64,000 bases of DNA, taken from Candidatus Brocadia pituitae. Lineage in GTDB: Bacteria; Planctomycetota; Brocadiia; Brocadiales; Brocadiaceae. The position numbers were made by a program, and so were the translations under genes. Position 1 is the first letter of the stretch. The number at the start of each line of letters is the position of its first letter. The notes under the pieces were generated by a model, which saw nothing but the letters and a program-made list of their open reading frames with translations, made no database searches and was not told where the DNA came from. Location: contig AP021856.1 in assembly GCA_017347445.1 (NCBI GenBank), positions 62,001 through 126,000 on the forward strand. The letters are read 5' to 3'. Positions 7,294-16,787 of the stretch are shown one piece after another.

Positions 7294-10119
7294 ATGAAAA
7301 AATCAATTATCGCCCGTGGCATACGGGTAAATAACTTAAAGAATATTGACATCGAAATTCCCCATAAGAGATTTGTGGTAATCACGGGGGTCAGTGGTTC
7401 CGGCAAGTCCAGCCTTGCATTCGATACCCTCTTTGCGGAAGGGCAGAGGCGGTATGTTGAATCATTTTCTGCCTATGCTCGTCAATTTTTGGAAAGGATG
7501 GACAAGCCCGATATTGATCATATTGAAGGTATTCCCCCGGCAATAGCCATTCAGCAGAAAAACCCGGTGAAAAACCGGCGTTCAACCGTTGGCACTGCCA
7601 CAGAGATCAATGATTACCTGAGACTGTTATTTGCAAGGATTGGCAAGACCCACTGCGTCAACTGCAAACGGCATGTGCAGATTGACAGCATTTCTCATAT
7701 TGTGGAAACGGTGCTCTCATTGCCGGAAGGCACACGGTTTCAGGTTGCTTTTCCGATTAACGTCAGCCAGAAGGTGTCGGGACAGGCGCAGATCGACCTC
7801 CTGAAAGAGCGCGGATTGGTAAGGATTCTTGCAGACGGTAACATCGTGGATATTACTGCCACGATACAGGACTTGGATATCAGGAAAGCAAAGGCTGTTT
7901 ACGGAATTATTGATCGTCTGACGGTGAAAGACGTGATCAAGGAGCGTCTTGCAGACGCACTGGAAACCGCATATCGTTTTGGCTCCGGACATGCAAGTGT
8001 TTTTGTCAGTCTCCAGGATGCCTCCATCCATTCCGAATTGCAGGCACAAGGGAACACACTGACGATCCAGGGTTCTCCCTGGATTGAGCTCAAGTACAGT
8101 AACCAATTCTTGTGTAGCTATTGTGCTCTGGAATATCCGGAGCCTGTCCCTGTGTTATTCTCATTTAATAATCCAATCGGTGCCTGCCCCAAATGTCAGG
8201 GCTTTGGATACACCATTGAGATTGACATGGATAGTGTCATACCGGATAAGGAAAAGACGCTGGACGAAGGGGCAATAGCCCCATGGAATACGCCCACGTA
8301 CCGGTCCATGTATGAATCACTGGAAAAGGTGTCTTCCGGGCATCATATACCGCGGGATGTCCCCTTCCGCAAGTTGACGAAGGAACAGGTAAAAATAATT
8401 TGGGAAGGAGTAGGGGATTTTTGTGGTATTCGCGACTTTTTTGCATGGCTGGAACAGCGGAAATATAAAATGCATGTCCGTGTGTTTTTGAGTAAATACC
8501 GGGGGTATACCGTATGTCCCATTTGCAACGGGAAGCGTTTAAAGAGTCACGCGCTGAATGTGACCATAGACCAGAAAAATATAGCAGGCGTTTGCGCGAT
8601 GACGATCGATGATGCATGCCAGTTCTTCGCTGGGCTTCAGCTTACGGAGTATGAAAAAAATATTGCTCATGTGTTGTTGCAGGAAATACGAAAACGACTG
8701 GATTATCTGGTTAAGGTGGGGCTGGGCTATCTTACCCTCGATCGTATGACTCGTACGCTTTCCGGCGGAGAAGCTCAAAGGGTCAATCTTACCACGTCTC
8801 TTGGTTCTTCACTGGTAAACACTCTCTATATCCTGGATGAGCCCAGCATTGGTCTTCATCCGCGGGATACCGACCGGTTAATCCAGATACTGGTGCGGTT
8901 ACGGGACATCGGAAATACGGTTGTTGTTGTGGAGCATGATCCGGAGGTTATCAGGGCAGCCGATGAGCTCCTCGACCTTGGCCCGGGCGCTGGTGAAAAT
9001 GGGGGCGTAGTTGTTTATCAGGGTTCATTCAAGGATTTGCCGGCCCGTAATGGTTCGCTCACGGGACAGTATTTAAAGGGTAATAAGGCAATTAAAGCAC
9101 CTTCCCGCCGGAGGACACCCGGTGGCAAGGTGCTTGTTTTGAAAGGTGCCACGCAAAACAATCTAAAGAACATAGAGGTAACCTTTCCTCTGAATATGCT
9201 GGTGTGTGTTACGGGGGTTTCGGGATCAGGCAAAAGCACCCTCGTCCAGGACACCCTGTACGGGGCAATCAAAAAAAAGCGGGAAGGCTATGCGGGATTC
9301 GTGGGAAAACATGAGAGTATCAAGGGCGTACAATTTATTAACGACGTTGTCCTTGTTGACCAATCCCCCATAGGGCGCACCCCTCGTTCCAACCCGATAA
9401 CCTATGTAAAAATATTTGACGAAATCCGGAAACTCTTTGCATCGACACGGGATGCAAAAATACGCAGCCTGAACAGCGGCTCTTTTTCGTTTAACGTTGT
9501 GGGCGGCAGGTGCGAACAATGTGAAGGCGCAGGTTCCATAAAAGTCGATATGCAGTTTCTTGCAGATATCTACGTCACGTGCGATAAATGTGACGGAAAA
9601 CGTTTTACGAAAAAGGTACTCGATGCAAAATATAAAAACAAAAATATCCATGAAATACTTGCAATGACTGTAGATGAAGCCTTCGCTTTCTTTTATGATT
9701 CTCCCCGTATTACGAAGGGATTAAGATTTCTTCAGGATACTGGCCTGGGTTATCTGAGACTGGGACAACCTGCCACGACCTTGTCAGGCGGAGAGGCGCA
9801 ACGACTAAAGATTGCTGCTTACATGGCAGAGGAAAATCCTGATACCATGCTTTTTATCTTCGATGAGCCAACGATCGGGTTGCATATGGACGATGTTCAA
9901 AAACTGCTGAAATGCTTTCAGGGATTGATTCAATCCGGACATTCCTTAATTGTTGTTGAGCATAACCTCGATGTCATTAAATCCGCCGATTATCTTGTTG
10001 ATCTTGGTCCAGAGGCTGGCAGTGCCGGGGGATATCTTGTAGGATGCGGTACACCGGAAGAGATATCGCGCATAGCAGCGAGTTCCACGGGGAAATACCT
10101 GAGACCATATTTTTCCTAA
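7294..10119 (+). CDS. uvrA: Excinuclease ABC subunit A
   Basis: UvrA recognises DNA damage for nucleotide excision repair. The 941-residue product has two ABC ATPase modules: Walker A GVSGSGKSSLAFDTLFAEGQ near residue 32 and GVSGSGKSTL in the second half, signature motifs LSGGEAQRVNL and LSGGEAQRLKI, and Walker B ILDEPSIGLHPRD and FDEPTIGLHMDD. Zinc-finger cysteine pairs are present (CSYC...CPKC and CEQC...CDKC). Length and order match standard UvrA. ATG 7294 is the natural start. The gene stands alone with about 480 empty bases upstream. Confidence 0.97.
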   Translation: MKKSIIARGIRVNNLKNIDIEIPHKRFVVITGVSGSGKSSLAFDTLFAEGQRRYVESFSAYARQFLERMDKPDIDHIEGIPPAIAIQQKNPVKNRRSTVGTATEINDYLRLLFARIGKTHCVNCKRHVQIDSISHIVETVLSLPEGTRFQVAFPINVSQKVSGQAQIDLLKERGLVRILADGNIVDITATIQDLDIRKAKAVYGIIDRLTVKDVIKERLADALETAYRFGSGHASVFVSLQDASIHSELQAQGNTLTIQGSPWIELKYSNQFLCSYCALEYPEPVPVLFSFNNPIGACPKCQGFGYTIEIDMDSVIPDKEKTLDEGAIAPWNTPTYRSMYESLEKVSSGHHIPRDVPFRKLTKEQVKIIWEGVGDFCGIRDFFAWLEQRKYKMHVRVFLSKYRGYTVCPICNGKRLKSHALNVTIDQKNIAGVCAMTIDDACQFFAGLQLTEYEKNIAHVLLQEIRKRLDYLVKVGLGYLTLDRMTRTLSGGEAQRVNLTTSLGSSLVNTLYILDEPSIGLHPRDTDRLIQILVRLRDIGNTVVVVEHDPEVIRAADELLDLGPGAGENGGVVVYQGSFKDLPARNGSLTGQYLKGNKAIKAPSRRRTPGGKVLVLKGATQNNLKNIEVTFPLNMLVCVTGVSGSGKSTLVQDTLYGAIKKKREGYAGFVGKHESIKGVQFINDVVLVDQSPIGRTPRSNPITYVKIFDEIRKLFASTRDAKIRSLNSGSFSFNVVGGRCEQCEGAGSIKVDMQFLADIYVTCDKCDGKRFTKKVLDAKYKNKNIHEILAMTVDEAFAFFYDSPRITKGLRFLQDTGLGYLRLGQPATTLSGGEAQRLKIAAYMAEENPDTMLFIFDEPTIGLHMDDVQKLLKCFQGLIQSGHSLIVVEHNLDVIKSADYLVDLGPEAGSAGGYLVGCGTPEEISRIAASSTGKYLRPYFS

Positions 10120-10253
10120 GTAGTTAGAAGTTGTCGCACCGTACTCCTTTTACCCCTTCAGGCCTAACATGAAACTCCTAACCCGGGCGAGACGGGAGAG
10201 AATACTGGTGCACGACTTGGGCCTTGTGTTTATTGCCTGCATGAAAGGTTGTC

Positions 10254-11366
10254 ATGAAACTGAGCAAAAAGAATATCCTGTTCATCGTCAGTATTTTAGC
10301 CAGTATCGTCTGTACGTGGTTGTTTGTAAGAAATATCGAATGGGTGCTTCTGAAAAATGCCTTGCGGGATGCGAACTACTGGTTTATCATCCCCACGCTC
10401 ATTTTGACCCTGCTGGTTTACGTCGTGAGGGCAATCCGGTGGCGCGGATTGCTGTCCCATATTAAACCCGTTTCCGTCCTTGATTTGCTGTCGGTTACCT
10501 GTATCGGTTTTATGGCAAACAACGTTCTCCCCGCACGAGTGGGAGAGGTTTTGAGACCGTTTATTTTAACGAAAAAGGAGGATATAAAATTTTCAACCTC
10601 CTTTGCCACGGTGATCGTAGAGCGGATTTTTGACATGCTGGGGCTCCTCATATTTACCGTGGTTATCATTGCCTTGCTCCCGCATCCCGCCCCTCCCCGG
10701 ATTCCTACCCTTGCAGATGTTTCCGCAGGCCAGGTGTGCGCTATCAGTGAATCGATACTACCTTCCCTGAAAAAATGGACAGAGGTATTTGCAGTAATTG
10801 GGATCGCTACCATTGCAACACTTTTTTGCGTTGTTCTTAAGCCTGATTTTTTTAGACAGATACTCTCAAAGTTCTGCTTTTTTCTTCCGCATAAAGTAAA
10901 GGACAAGATTTTTGGCCTGTACGAATCTTTTGTTTATGGCTTAAAAATTCTGGAAAACAAGACACAGGCCGGATGGATCCTGGCGCTTTCAATTTTCATC
11001 TGGATCCTGGGAGGTGCTGAAATATACCTCCTTGGATTTTCCTTCCACATGCATCTCCCCTTTGTGGGGGCGTGCCTTGTTGCTGTCTGTCTTGCGCTGG
11101 CGGTAGCCCTTCCCCAGGCTCCTGGCTATATCGGCGTCTTTCATATCGCGGTACTCAAATCGTTGCATATTTTTGGAATAGAAACTACGGCTGCTCAAAG
11201 TTATGCCATTGTATTATGGGCAATCAGCATTCTTCCTTCTACGATCATGGGATTTGTCTTTCTCTGGCGGGAAGGTATCGCATTTCGCGAGGTCGTAAAA
11301 CTGGAAGAAGAGATTGCCGAAGGAAAACTGGAGGAGCTGGAGGGAGTAACAAGAGACATAAAATAA
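10254..11366 (+). CDS. YbhN/LPG-synthase-TM family membrane protein (flippase-like)
   Basis: The 370-residue product has about eight hydrophobic segments and the family signature NNVLPARVGEVLRPFIL with KKEDIKFSTSFATVIVERIFD. This matches the UPF0104 / lysylphosphatidylglycerol-synthase transmembrane domain (PF03706). Members of this family are inner-membrane proteins thought to move or modify polar lipids; the substrate here is unknown. The C-terminus is acidic and coiled (KLEEEIAEGKLEELEG). The next gene, an HlyD-type adaptor, starts 4 bases after the stop, so the two are probably co-transcribed. Confidence 0.85.
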   Translation: MKLSKKNILFIVSILASIVCTWLFVRNIEWVLLKNALRDANYWFIIPTLILTLLVYVVRAIRWRGLLSHIKPVSVLDLLSVTCIGFMANNVLPARVGEVLRPFILTKKEDIKFSTSFATVIVERIFDMLGLLIFTVVIIALLPHPAPPRIPTLADVSAGQVCAISESILPSLKKWTEVFAVIGIATIATLFCVVLKPDFFRQILSKFCFFLPHKVKDKIFGLYESFVYGLKILENKTQAGWILALSIFIWILGGAEIYLLGFSFHMHLPFVGACLVAVCLALAVALPQAPGYIGVFHIAVLKSLHIFGIETTAAQSYAIVLWAISILPSTIMGFVFLWREGIAFREVVKLEEEIAEGKLEELEGVTRDIK

Positions 11367-11370
11367 ATTA

Positions 11371-12591
11371 ATGTCACAGAAAGACCTGGTAAAATTAACG
11401 ATCGATAAATCGGTAAAGGGCATTCGTCCGGTACGTCATCAAAAACCTTACTATCGCATTGCGCTAGCAGTAACTATTATTGCAGGAATAGTATTCCTTT
11501 ACCTTTGCGGGGTCTTAACACCGGCGATACATGTTGAAGTTGCCAGTGTTACCAGAACGTATCCGTCTCAGGCCCTTGCCCTCTTGAATGCCAGCGGCTA
11601 TGTGGTGGCCCAGCGCAAGGCCTCGGTGGCTTCCAAAATAACCGGGCGCCTTATTTCACTCAATGTTGAAGAGGGAAGCAAAATAAAAACGGGTGAGATC
11701 ATTGCCCGTCTCGAGTGTGAAGATGTTCTTGCCTTGAGGAATCAGGCGGTTGCAGACCTGAGCGTTGCGCACTTTGATCTTCAGCAGGCAAAGGCCGAAT
11801 ATCGCGATGCGAGGGCTTCTTTTCACCGCGAAGTAGATTTGCTGGCAAAGGGGATTACAACACGGGCGGAATACGATGCTGCTACCGCCCGATACCAGAA
11901 GGCAAAGGCTGCTGTTGCCGGCGCAAAAGCTTCAGTAAAAGCCAAAGCAGCAGCGCTTCAGGTGGCAAAGGTATCTGTGGAATATACCCTGATTCAGGCA
12001 CCCTTTGACGCCGTGGTCTTAACCAAAAATGCCGACATTGGTGATATCGTTACCCCCATTGGCGCTGCTGCCAATGCGAAAGCTGCCGTTGTCACAATCG
12101 CTGACATGGATTCCCTCCAGGTTGAGGCAGACGTTTCCGAGTCAAATCTGGAAATGGTAAAAGTTGGGCAGCCCTGTGAAATACAACTCGACGCCCTGCC
12201 TGAGTCACGCTTCAGCGGGGTGGTGCATATGATTGTGCCGACAGCAGACCGGAGCAAGGCATCGGTAATGGTCAAGGTTCGTTTTCTTGAAAGTGACACC
12301 CGTATCCTGCCTGAAATGAGCGCAAAGGTTGCTTTTCTCTCCCGGCCACTTGAAAAGGAAGAGCAAAACCCCCTGACGGCTATCAATCCTGGTGCAATTG
12401 TGACCCATAACGGCAAGCATTTTGTTTTTCTCATACAAGGTAACCGCGTGGTGCAGACCTCAATTGATTTGGGAGCTTCGATTGGAGATATGATTGAAGT
12501 CCTTGGTGGTGTAAAGCAAGACGACAAGGTGGCAGTGAAACCGGTGGCTAAGCTGAAAGACGGTTCAAAAATAAAGGTCGTAGAAAAATAA
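11371..12591 (+). CDS. HlyD-type periplasmic adaptor (membrane fusion protein)
   Basis: The 406-residue product has one N-terminal membrane anchor (about residues 28-48, ALAVTIIAGIVFLYLCGV), a biotinyl-lipoyl-like half (NASGYVVAQRKASVASKITG), a long alanine-rich coiled coil (residues ~120-200, repeated AKA and KAAAL) and beta-barrel strands (VLTKNADIGDIVTPIG; EADVSESNLEMVKVGQPCEI). Such adaptors bridge inner-membrane pumps and TolC. Here no ATPase or permease follows: the next gene is on the other strand. It may work with the upstream YbhN-like protein or with a pump encoded elsewhere. Confidence 0.88.
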   Translation: MSQKDLVKLTIDKSVKGIRPVRHQKPYYRIALAVTIIAGIVFLYLCGVLTPAIHVEVASVTRTYPSQALALLNASGYVVAQRKASVASKITGRLISLNVEEGSKIKTGEIIARLECEDVLALRNQAVADLSVAHFDLQQAKAEYRDARASFHREVDLLAKGITTRAEYDAATARYQKAKAAVAGAKASVKAKAAALQVAKVSVEYTLIQAPFDAVVLTKNADIGDIVTPIGAAANAKAAVVTIADMDSLQVEADVSESNLEMVKVGQPCEIQLDALPESRFSGVVHMIVPTADRSKASVMVKVRFLESDTRILPEMSAKVAFLSRPLEKEEQNPLTAINPGAIVTHNGKHFVFLIQGNRVVQTSIDLGASIGDMIEVLGGVKQDDKVAVKPVAKLKDGSKIKVVEK

Positions 12592-12673
12592 TTATCAACC
12601 CCTTCATACCCGAACTGGCAAACGCTTCGCTGCCATCCTGGCGGCAAACATCGCTATGACCGGAATTTTAAAA

Positions 12674-13072
12674 CTATGTGGTTGCCTTTTTTACTTGCCG
12701 TTTGGCAGTTGCTGCATGCCATAGAAGACCAGCAGTAATGGCGCCTCCCGTATCAGCCAGCCAGTCAAGGATATCAACGGAACGGTTTGGCGTGAAAAAT
12801 TGGTGAAATTCATCTGATGCACCGTAGAGAGAAGCAATACCGATTGCCAGGATGATTTTATAGATCCCCTTGTTGCTTAAGGTAACGGAGGAAAGTGTCC
12901 AGCAGATCATGAGGCACAAGAAACCGAAGACGATAAAATGTATGAGTTTGTCGCTGTGTGATGGAAGGGGTACAGAAGATGTGTCATGAGAGGATTCGTA
13001 GTATATCAAAGTGGCGTAAAGTATCGTTAAGATACCTTTATAAATCCAGTGTACTCTCATCTTGCTGTTCAT
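12674..13072 (-). CDS. VanZ-like membrane protein
   Basis: The 132-residue product has four hydrophobic segments and the VanZ-family signature SDKLIHFIVFGFLC and GASDEFHQFFTPNRSVDILDWLADTGGA. VanZ gives low teicoplanin resistance in enterococci; most chromosomal homologues have no known role. The ATG overlaps the TGA of the NYN gene by four bases (ATGA), which suggests translational coupling. Three genes (pyrC, NYN, VanZ) overlap in sequence on this strand. Confidence 0.85.
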   Translation of the reverse strand: MNSKMRVHWIYKGILTILYATLIYYESSHDTSSVPLPSHSDKLIHFIVFGFLCLMICWTLSSVTLSNKGIYKIILAIGIASLYGASDEFHQFFTPNRSVDILDWLADTGGAITAGLLWHAATAKRQVKKATT

Positions 13073-13737
13073 TCATTTCCGTTTTCCCGAAAGACACGAA
13101 TCCAGTATTGTGTCTCGTCGTCAGAAGGTCCTTGGTATTTGCAGGATGGTTCATCCTTTTTACTGGCCGGCGATGATGCCTTTTGTCTCTTTATTTTTGG
13201 CATCTCTGTTTTTTTTGCACAAGATTTTAGCTCGTCATCTGTGAGGTCTTTGAAAACACCCTTCCAGTATTTTGCATCATCTTTTGACGGGCCTTTTTGT
13301 TTATCTTCCGGCTCATCAGAGATATTTTTTTTCCCCGGTATTAAAATTTCCATGATCTCCCGGTACATTGCTATTGGTTCGATAATGTGGCAACCGCATT
13401 TCCTGACGTGCCGTTTTATTTCATTGTCATACGTTACAATATGAACATCTCCTGGATTTTGACAAAGACTGGTAAGGTTCTTTATTTCAGTATCTGCACT
13501 GATGCCCGACCTTGAATACATCACGGTAACACCAGAATGCGTTTGCTTTTTTGGTAATGCCGCCTGGGTATAATTACCGTCAAATACTACGATGACGTCA
13601 TAGCGTTTCACCTCTTTGTATCTTGAAAAGAGGGATATGATGTGTTCCCGCACCGGTTCAATGCGGTGTATTCCCACATGCTTTTCCAAGGCCGGTACGG
13701 TGAATATGAAGTTATAGCCATCTATAATGATTAACAT
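13069..13737 (-). CDS. NYN-domain RNase, YacP/Rae1-like
   Basis: The N-terminal 130 residues read MLIIIDGYNFIFTVPAL, VIVVFDGN, VTVMYSRSGISADTEIKNLT and DVHIVTYDNEIKRHVRKCG, the acidic-residue pattern of NYN/PIN-like nucleases of the YacP (Rae1) family, which cut mRNA on the ribosome in Bacillus. The C-terminal half (residues ~130-222) is different: lysine-rich and low in complexity, with two related peptides, SKDDAKYWKGVFKDLTDDEL and SDDETQYWIRVFRE. This tail repeat is unusual and may bind RNA or ribosome. The start overlaps pyrC by 7 bases. Confidence 0.82.
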   Translation of the reverse strand: MLIIIDGYNFIFTVPALEKHVGIHRIEPVREHIISLFSRYKEVKRYDVIVVFDGNYTQAALPKKQTHSGVTVMYSRSGISADTEIKNLTSLCQNPGDVHIVTYDNEIKRHVRKCGCHIIEPIAMYREIMEILIPGKKNISDEPEDKQKGPSKDDAKYWKGVFKDLTDDELKSCAKKTEMPKIKRQKASSPASKKDEPSCKYQGPSDDETQYWIRVFRENGNE

Positions 13738-15017
13738 ACCATTTTGCCATTATCTACAATGACCTTACCACCGACGATCGTGGTAGTTACTTGTCCGGTC
13801 AAATTCCAGCCATGAAAGGGACAGTTCCGTGCCTTAGACACAAATTTGTCGGCTTCCACCGTCCATTGCTTGTTCATATCAAGAATTGCAATATCTGCTG
13901 GCATACCCACTGCCAGGCTGCCACCGGGGACTTGAAATATCCGTGCAGGGTTTGCAGACATTTTCCGGACGATCTCTTTCAGTGACAAGATTCCTGGATG
14001 GACTAATTTTGTAAGAATAACGCCCAGCGCGTTTTCAAGTCCAACAAACCCGGATGATCCTTTTTTTATGTCATCATGCGTATGGGGGGCATGGTCTGTT
14101 GCTATAACGTCAATTATGCCATCCGATAAACCTCTCTGAAGCGCTTGTCTATCTTCAGGTGACCGTAGGGGGGGATTGGTTCTGGGTGCCGTTCCGTCTG
14201 CATTTCTGAAAGTATCGTCCAACAACAAATGGTGGGGCGTTACTTCACAGGTTATTTTTGCAAGGTTTCTTTCCTTTGCCTGCTGAATGACCTCCAGGGA
14301 TTTTTTCAGGCTGACGTGTGAAACATGTAACCATCCATGCGCCTCCTCGGTATATTTAATTTCACGCATGATGAAGTCCGTTTCGTGGCAAAATGGCTTG
14401 CCAGGGAAATGCGCGACCTTACTATTTTCTTTTGCCTTATCTAAAGAAATTTGAGAATCCTCACAGTGTGGGCTGATGATAAGCTTGTTCCGCGCGGCCA
14501 GTTCGCATGCCCGTTTTATCAAGGTCTCGTAAAAAACCGGATTGCCATCATCCGAGAGCGCCCTTACCCTTTTGTCGGTTGCCAGCTTATCAATGTCTGT
14601 TAATTCCTCTCCCAGCAATCCTTTGGTAATGCATGCCTTGGTAAAAATGTTCACCACGCTTTTTTGTCGAATTCTTTCCATGAGTGATTCCACCATTTCC
14701 AAAGAGTCGATAGGCGGAATCGTGTTGGGTTCGCATATGAGGGTTGTAAAACCACCATTTGCCGCAGCCCGCGACCCGGTTTCAATTGTCTCTTTATATT
14801 CCAGTCCGGGTTCCCGAAGATGGACATGGCAGTCGATCAGTCCGGGAATTACATATTGGGAACTTGCATCAATAATTCTGGTAGTAGTATTTGCCTTAAT
14901 ATCATCTGAAATGGCGCTGATCTTGCCAGCTTTGATTAAAATGTCTGCACGGCCATCCAGTCCGGTTGCAGGGTCAATAACATGTCCGCCTTTTATTACC
15001 AACTCATTGTCTGTCAT
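13731..15017 (-). CDS. pyrC: Dihydroorotase
   Basis: Dihydroorotase makes dihydroorotate in pyrimidine synthesis. The 428-residue product has the zinc-binding HVHLREPG (residues ~62-69), the metal-bridging lysine region, HCED, the histidine motifs HVSHVSL and EVTPHHLLLDD, and the catalytic ATDHAPH near residue 305. This is a class I (TIM-barrel, ~430 aa) enzyme. GGAG lies 8 bases before ATG 15017. It is the first gene of an overlapping trio with the NYN RNase and the VanZ-like protein. Confidence 0.95.
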   Translation of the reverse strand: MTDNELVIKGGHVIDPATGLDGRADILIKAGKISAISDDIKANTTTRIIDASSQYVIPGLIDCHVHLREPGLEYKETIETGSRAAANGGFTTLICEPNTIPPIDSLEMVESLMERIRQKSVVNIFTKACITKGLLGEELTDIDKLATDKRVRALSDDGNPVFYETLIKRACELAARNKLIISPHCEDSQISLDKAKENSKVAHFPGKPFCHETDFIMREIKYTEEAHGWLHVSHVSLKKSLEVIQQAKERNLAKITCEVTPHHLLLDDTFRNADGTAPRTNPPLRSPEDRQALQRGLSDGIIDVIATDHAPHTHDDIKKGSSGFVGLENALGVILTKLVHPGILSLKEIVRKMSANPARIFQVPGGSLAVGMPADIAILDMNKQWTVEADKFVSKARNCPFHGWNLTGQVTTTIVGGKVIVDNGKMVC

Positions 15018-15151
15018 TTTGTTGCTCCAAAGATAATCGTAGCAGTATGCTACGAGAGTTTTTGCCAGAAAGTCGCTTAGTCACTCAGTAAGACAGATAG
15101 CTCCTTTTTTACTTAGTGGCCTTGTGTCTTGGTGGCCTGACCTAATACGAA

Positions 15152-15796
15152 TCACAAAAAATCTTTCAAAGGGCAAGGCTCACAGGCCTTTTTCGGTTTA
15201 CAATATCTCTTGCCTATTTGTACCAATAAGGCATGGTATTCATTGAATAACCTTACCTCTTTTGGGAGGTTTTCCTCAAAAAAAACCTTCATCTCATCGT
15301 AGGTGCTTTCTTCGGAAATTAAACCATGCCGTGAAAAAATCCTGTGGGTATAAGCATCCACAACAAAGGTCGGCATATCTCCTGCATACAATAAGATAGA
15401 ATCCGCTGTTTCCGGCCCAATACCTTTTACCGAGAGGAGTTCATCCCGAAGTGTCTGCAAGTCCTGACGGAACATCCGGGAGAGATCCCCTTCATACTTT
15501 GAAAATAACCAATTGATAAAGGTCTTTACCCGCTTTGCCTTAACATTGAAAAAGCCAGAGGGACGAATTAGCTGCGCCAACTCAATCGTGCTCAGTTCAT
15601 AAATTCCCCTGGGAGAGAGCCTGTCTGCCGCCTTCAGATTTCTGATGGCCTTTTCAACATTAGACCAGTTGGTATTCTGTGTTAATATTGCGCCAATAAC
15701 AACCTCGAACGGAGTTTCTCCCGGCCACCATTGCTGCGGGCCTAAGGTGTTGAGCATGGTTTGGTATATTTTCAATATTGTTTTGGCTTTATTCAT
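15152..15796 (-). CDS. Endonuclease III-like HhH-GPD DNA glycosylase
   Basis: The 214-residue product carries the helix-hairpin-helix-GPD fold: GETPFEVVIGAILTQNTNW, LLSVKGIGPETADSILLYA and the catalytic aspartate in PTFVVDAYTHRIFSRHG. At the position of the Nth catalytic lysine (GVGRKTA) this protein has GIGPETA, so it is probably monofunctional like MagIII/alkylbase glycosylases. The C-terminal Fe-S loop has CKPKKACEPCPLKDFL with only three cysteines in the usual spacing. ATG 15796 overlaps the stop of the upstream gene by 8 bases. Confidence 0.85.
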   Translation of the reverse strand: MNKAKTILKIYQTMLNTLGPQQWWPGETPFEVVIGAILTQNTNWSNVEKAIRNLKAADRLSPRGIYELSTIELAQLIRPSGFFNVKAKRVKTFINWLFSKYEGDLSRMFRQDLQTLRDELLSVKGIGPETADSILLYAGDMPTFVVDAYTHRIFSRHGLISEESTYDEMKVFFEENLPKEVRLFNEYHALLVQIGKRYCKPKKACEPCPLKDFL

Positions 15797-16760
15797 CCCC
15801 TTTACCAAGTTGTGTAAGAATACCCATCCTCAGGAGAGGCAACATAATTTCATGGTGACCAGTAATCGCATATCCATATTGGGTTGGTCTTCTTAAAACG
15901 TTCGTCTGCGGTCTGTAGTGCTGAATCATGTCCATGTTCACTGTCGCAAAATTTTCAACCGTATGGCCAAGGTTCCTTGCAAGACAAATGGCCTTCAGGA
16001 AAACCTCCGGCATTATGACAGCGGAGCCCACATTCAGCCATACCCCGCCTTCAAGCTGCGAAACCACGGAGGCAATGATTTTGAAGTCGATATGGCTGGC
16101 CTCTCCCAAATCCCTTCCTGACACATTCGGATGCATGTGGATGGTATCGGTTCCCAGGGCAACATGGACGGTAGTTGGTATATTGAGTTTTGCGCTACAG
16201 GCGAGCAGACTCAGGTCCTGGTACGTATTCTCTGCTTCGATTATTTTCTTGCCCAGTGCATGTCCAAGCCCCTTGCCTTCTTGTATTCCCTGTGCAGAGG
16301 CGGCTTGAAATACCTCTGCCGTCTCTCTTGCCATACCAAAACTGCCGTCTTTTAAATTTTCTGCAACATCCTCAGAGGTAGCCCCAATGAGTGAGACTTC
16401 GTAATCATGGATCGCTGAAGCGCCATTCATGGCAAGGGCAGTTATGATGCGGCGGTTCATGAGGTCTATAATCAATGGAGACAAACCACACTTGATAACA
16501 TGAGCGCCAAGGGCCATTACCACAGGACGTTTTTTTTGATATGCAAGAACTATTGCATGAATTACCTTCCGTAAATGTGCTGAAGCCAGGACCTCTGGCA
16601 GGGATTCGAAAAAGGCATGCATGCCATCCGTCGGCAAAACAGGCCTGGCAAACAGGTTGATATTTGAAAGATTCTTTCGTTCCCTTATGGAGTAGGTTTT
16701 AATTTTGCTGAGGTCTAATGGATTGAAAAAAACATCCTCGTCCTCACGTTCTCTTGCCAT
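15789..16760 (-). CDS. Deoxyhypusine-synthase-like conserved protein
   Basis: The 323-residue product contains MALGAHVIKCGLSPLIIDLM, a run AMNGASAIHDYEVSLIGATS with EDVAENLKDGSFGMARETAE, and HVALGTDTIHMHPNVSG. These resemble deoxyhypusine synthase (NAD-Rossmann type) family proteins found in bacteria, which lack eIF5A; their substrate is unknown. There is no signal peptide or membrane segment. It lies 27 bases after a ferredoxin gene and overlaps the glycosylase gene, in an operon headed by lpxK. I am fairly sure of the family, not of the reaction. Confidence 0.65.
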   Translation of the reverse strand: MAREREDEDVFFNPLDLSKIKTYSIRERKNLSNINLFARPVLPTDGMHAFFESLPEVLASAHLRKVIHAIVLAYQKKRPVVMALGAHVIKCGLSPLIIDLMNRRIITALAMNGASAIHDYEVSLIGATSEDVAENLKDGSFGMARETAEVFQAASAQGIQEGKGLGHALGKKIIEAENTYQDLSLLACSAKLNIPTTVHVALGTDTIHMHPNVSGRDLGEASHIDFKIIASVVSQLEGGVWLNVGSAVIMPEVFLKAICLARNLGHTVENFATVNMDMIQHYRPQTNVLRRPTQYGYAITGHHEIMLPLLRMGILTQLGKGDE

Positions 16761-16787
16761 GCCAGTCTCTTCCTTGAAGGAATACCC

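Noticed and set aside
10169-10465. Open frame between uvrA and the YbhN-like gene
   Set aside because: It overlaps the YbhN-like gene in another frame and shows no family pattern.
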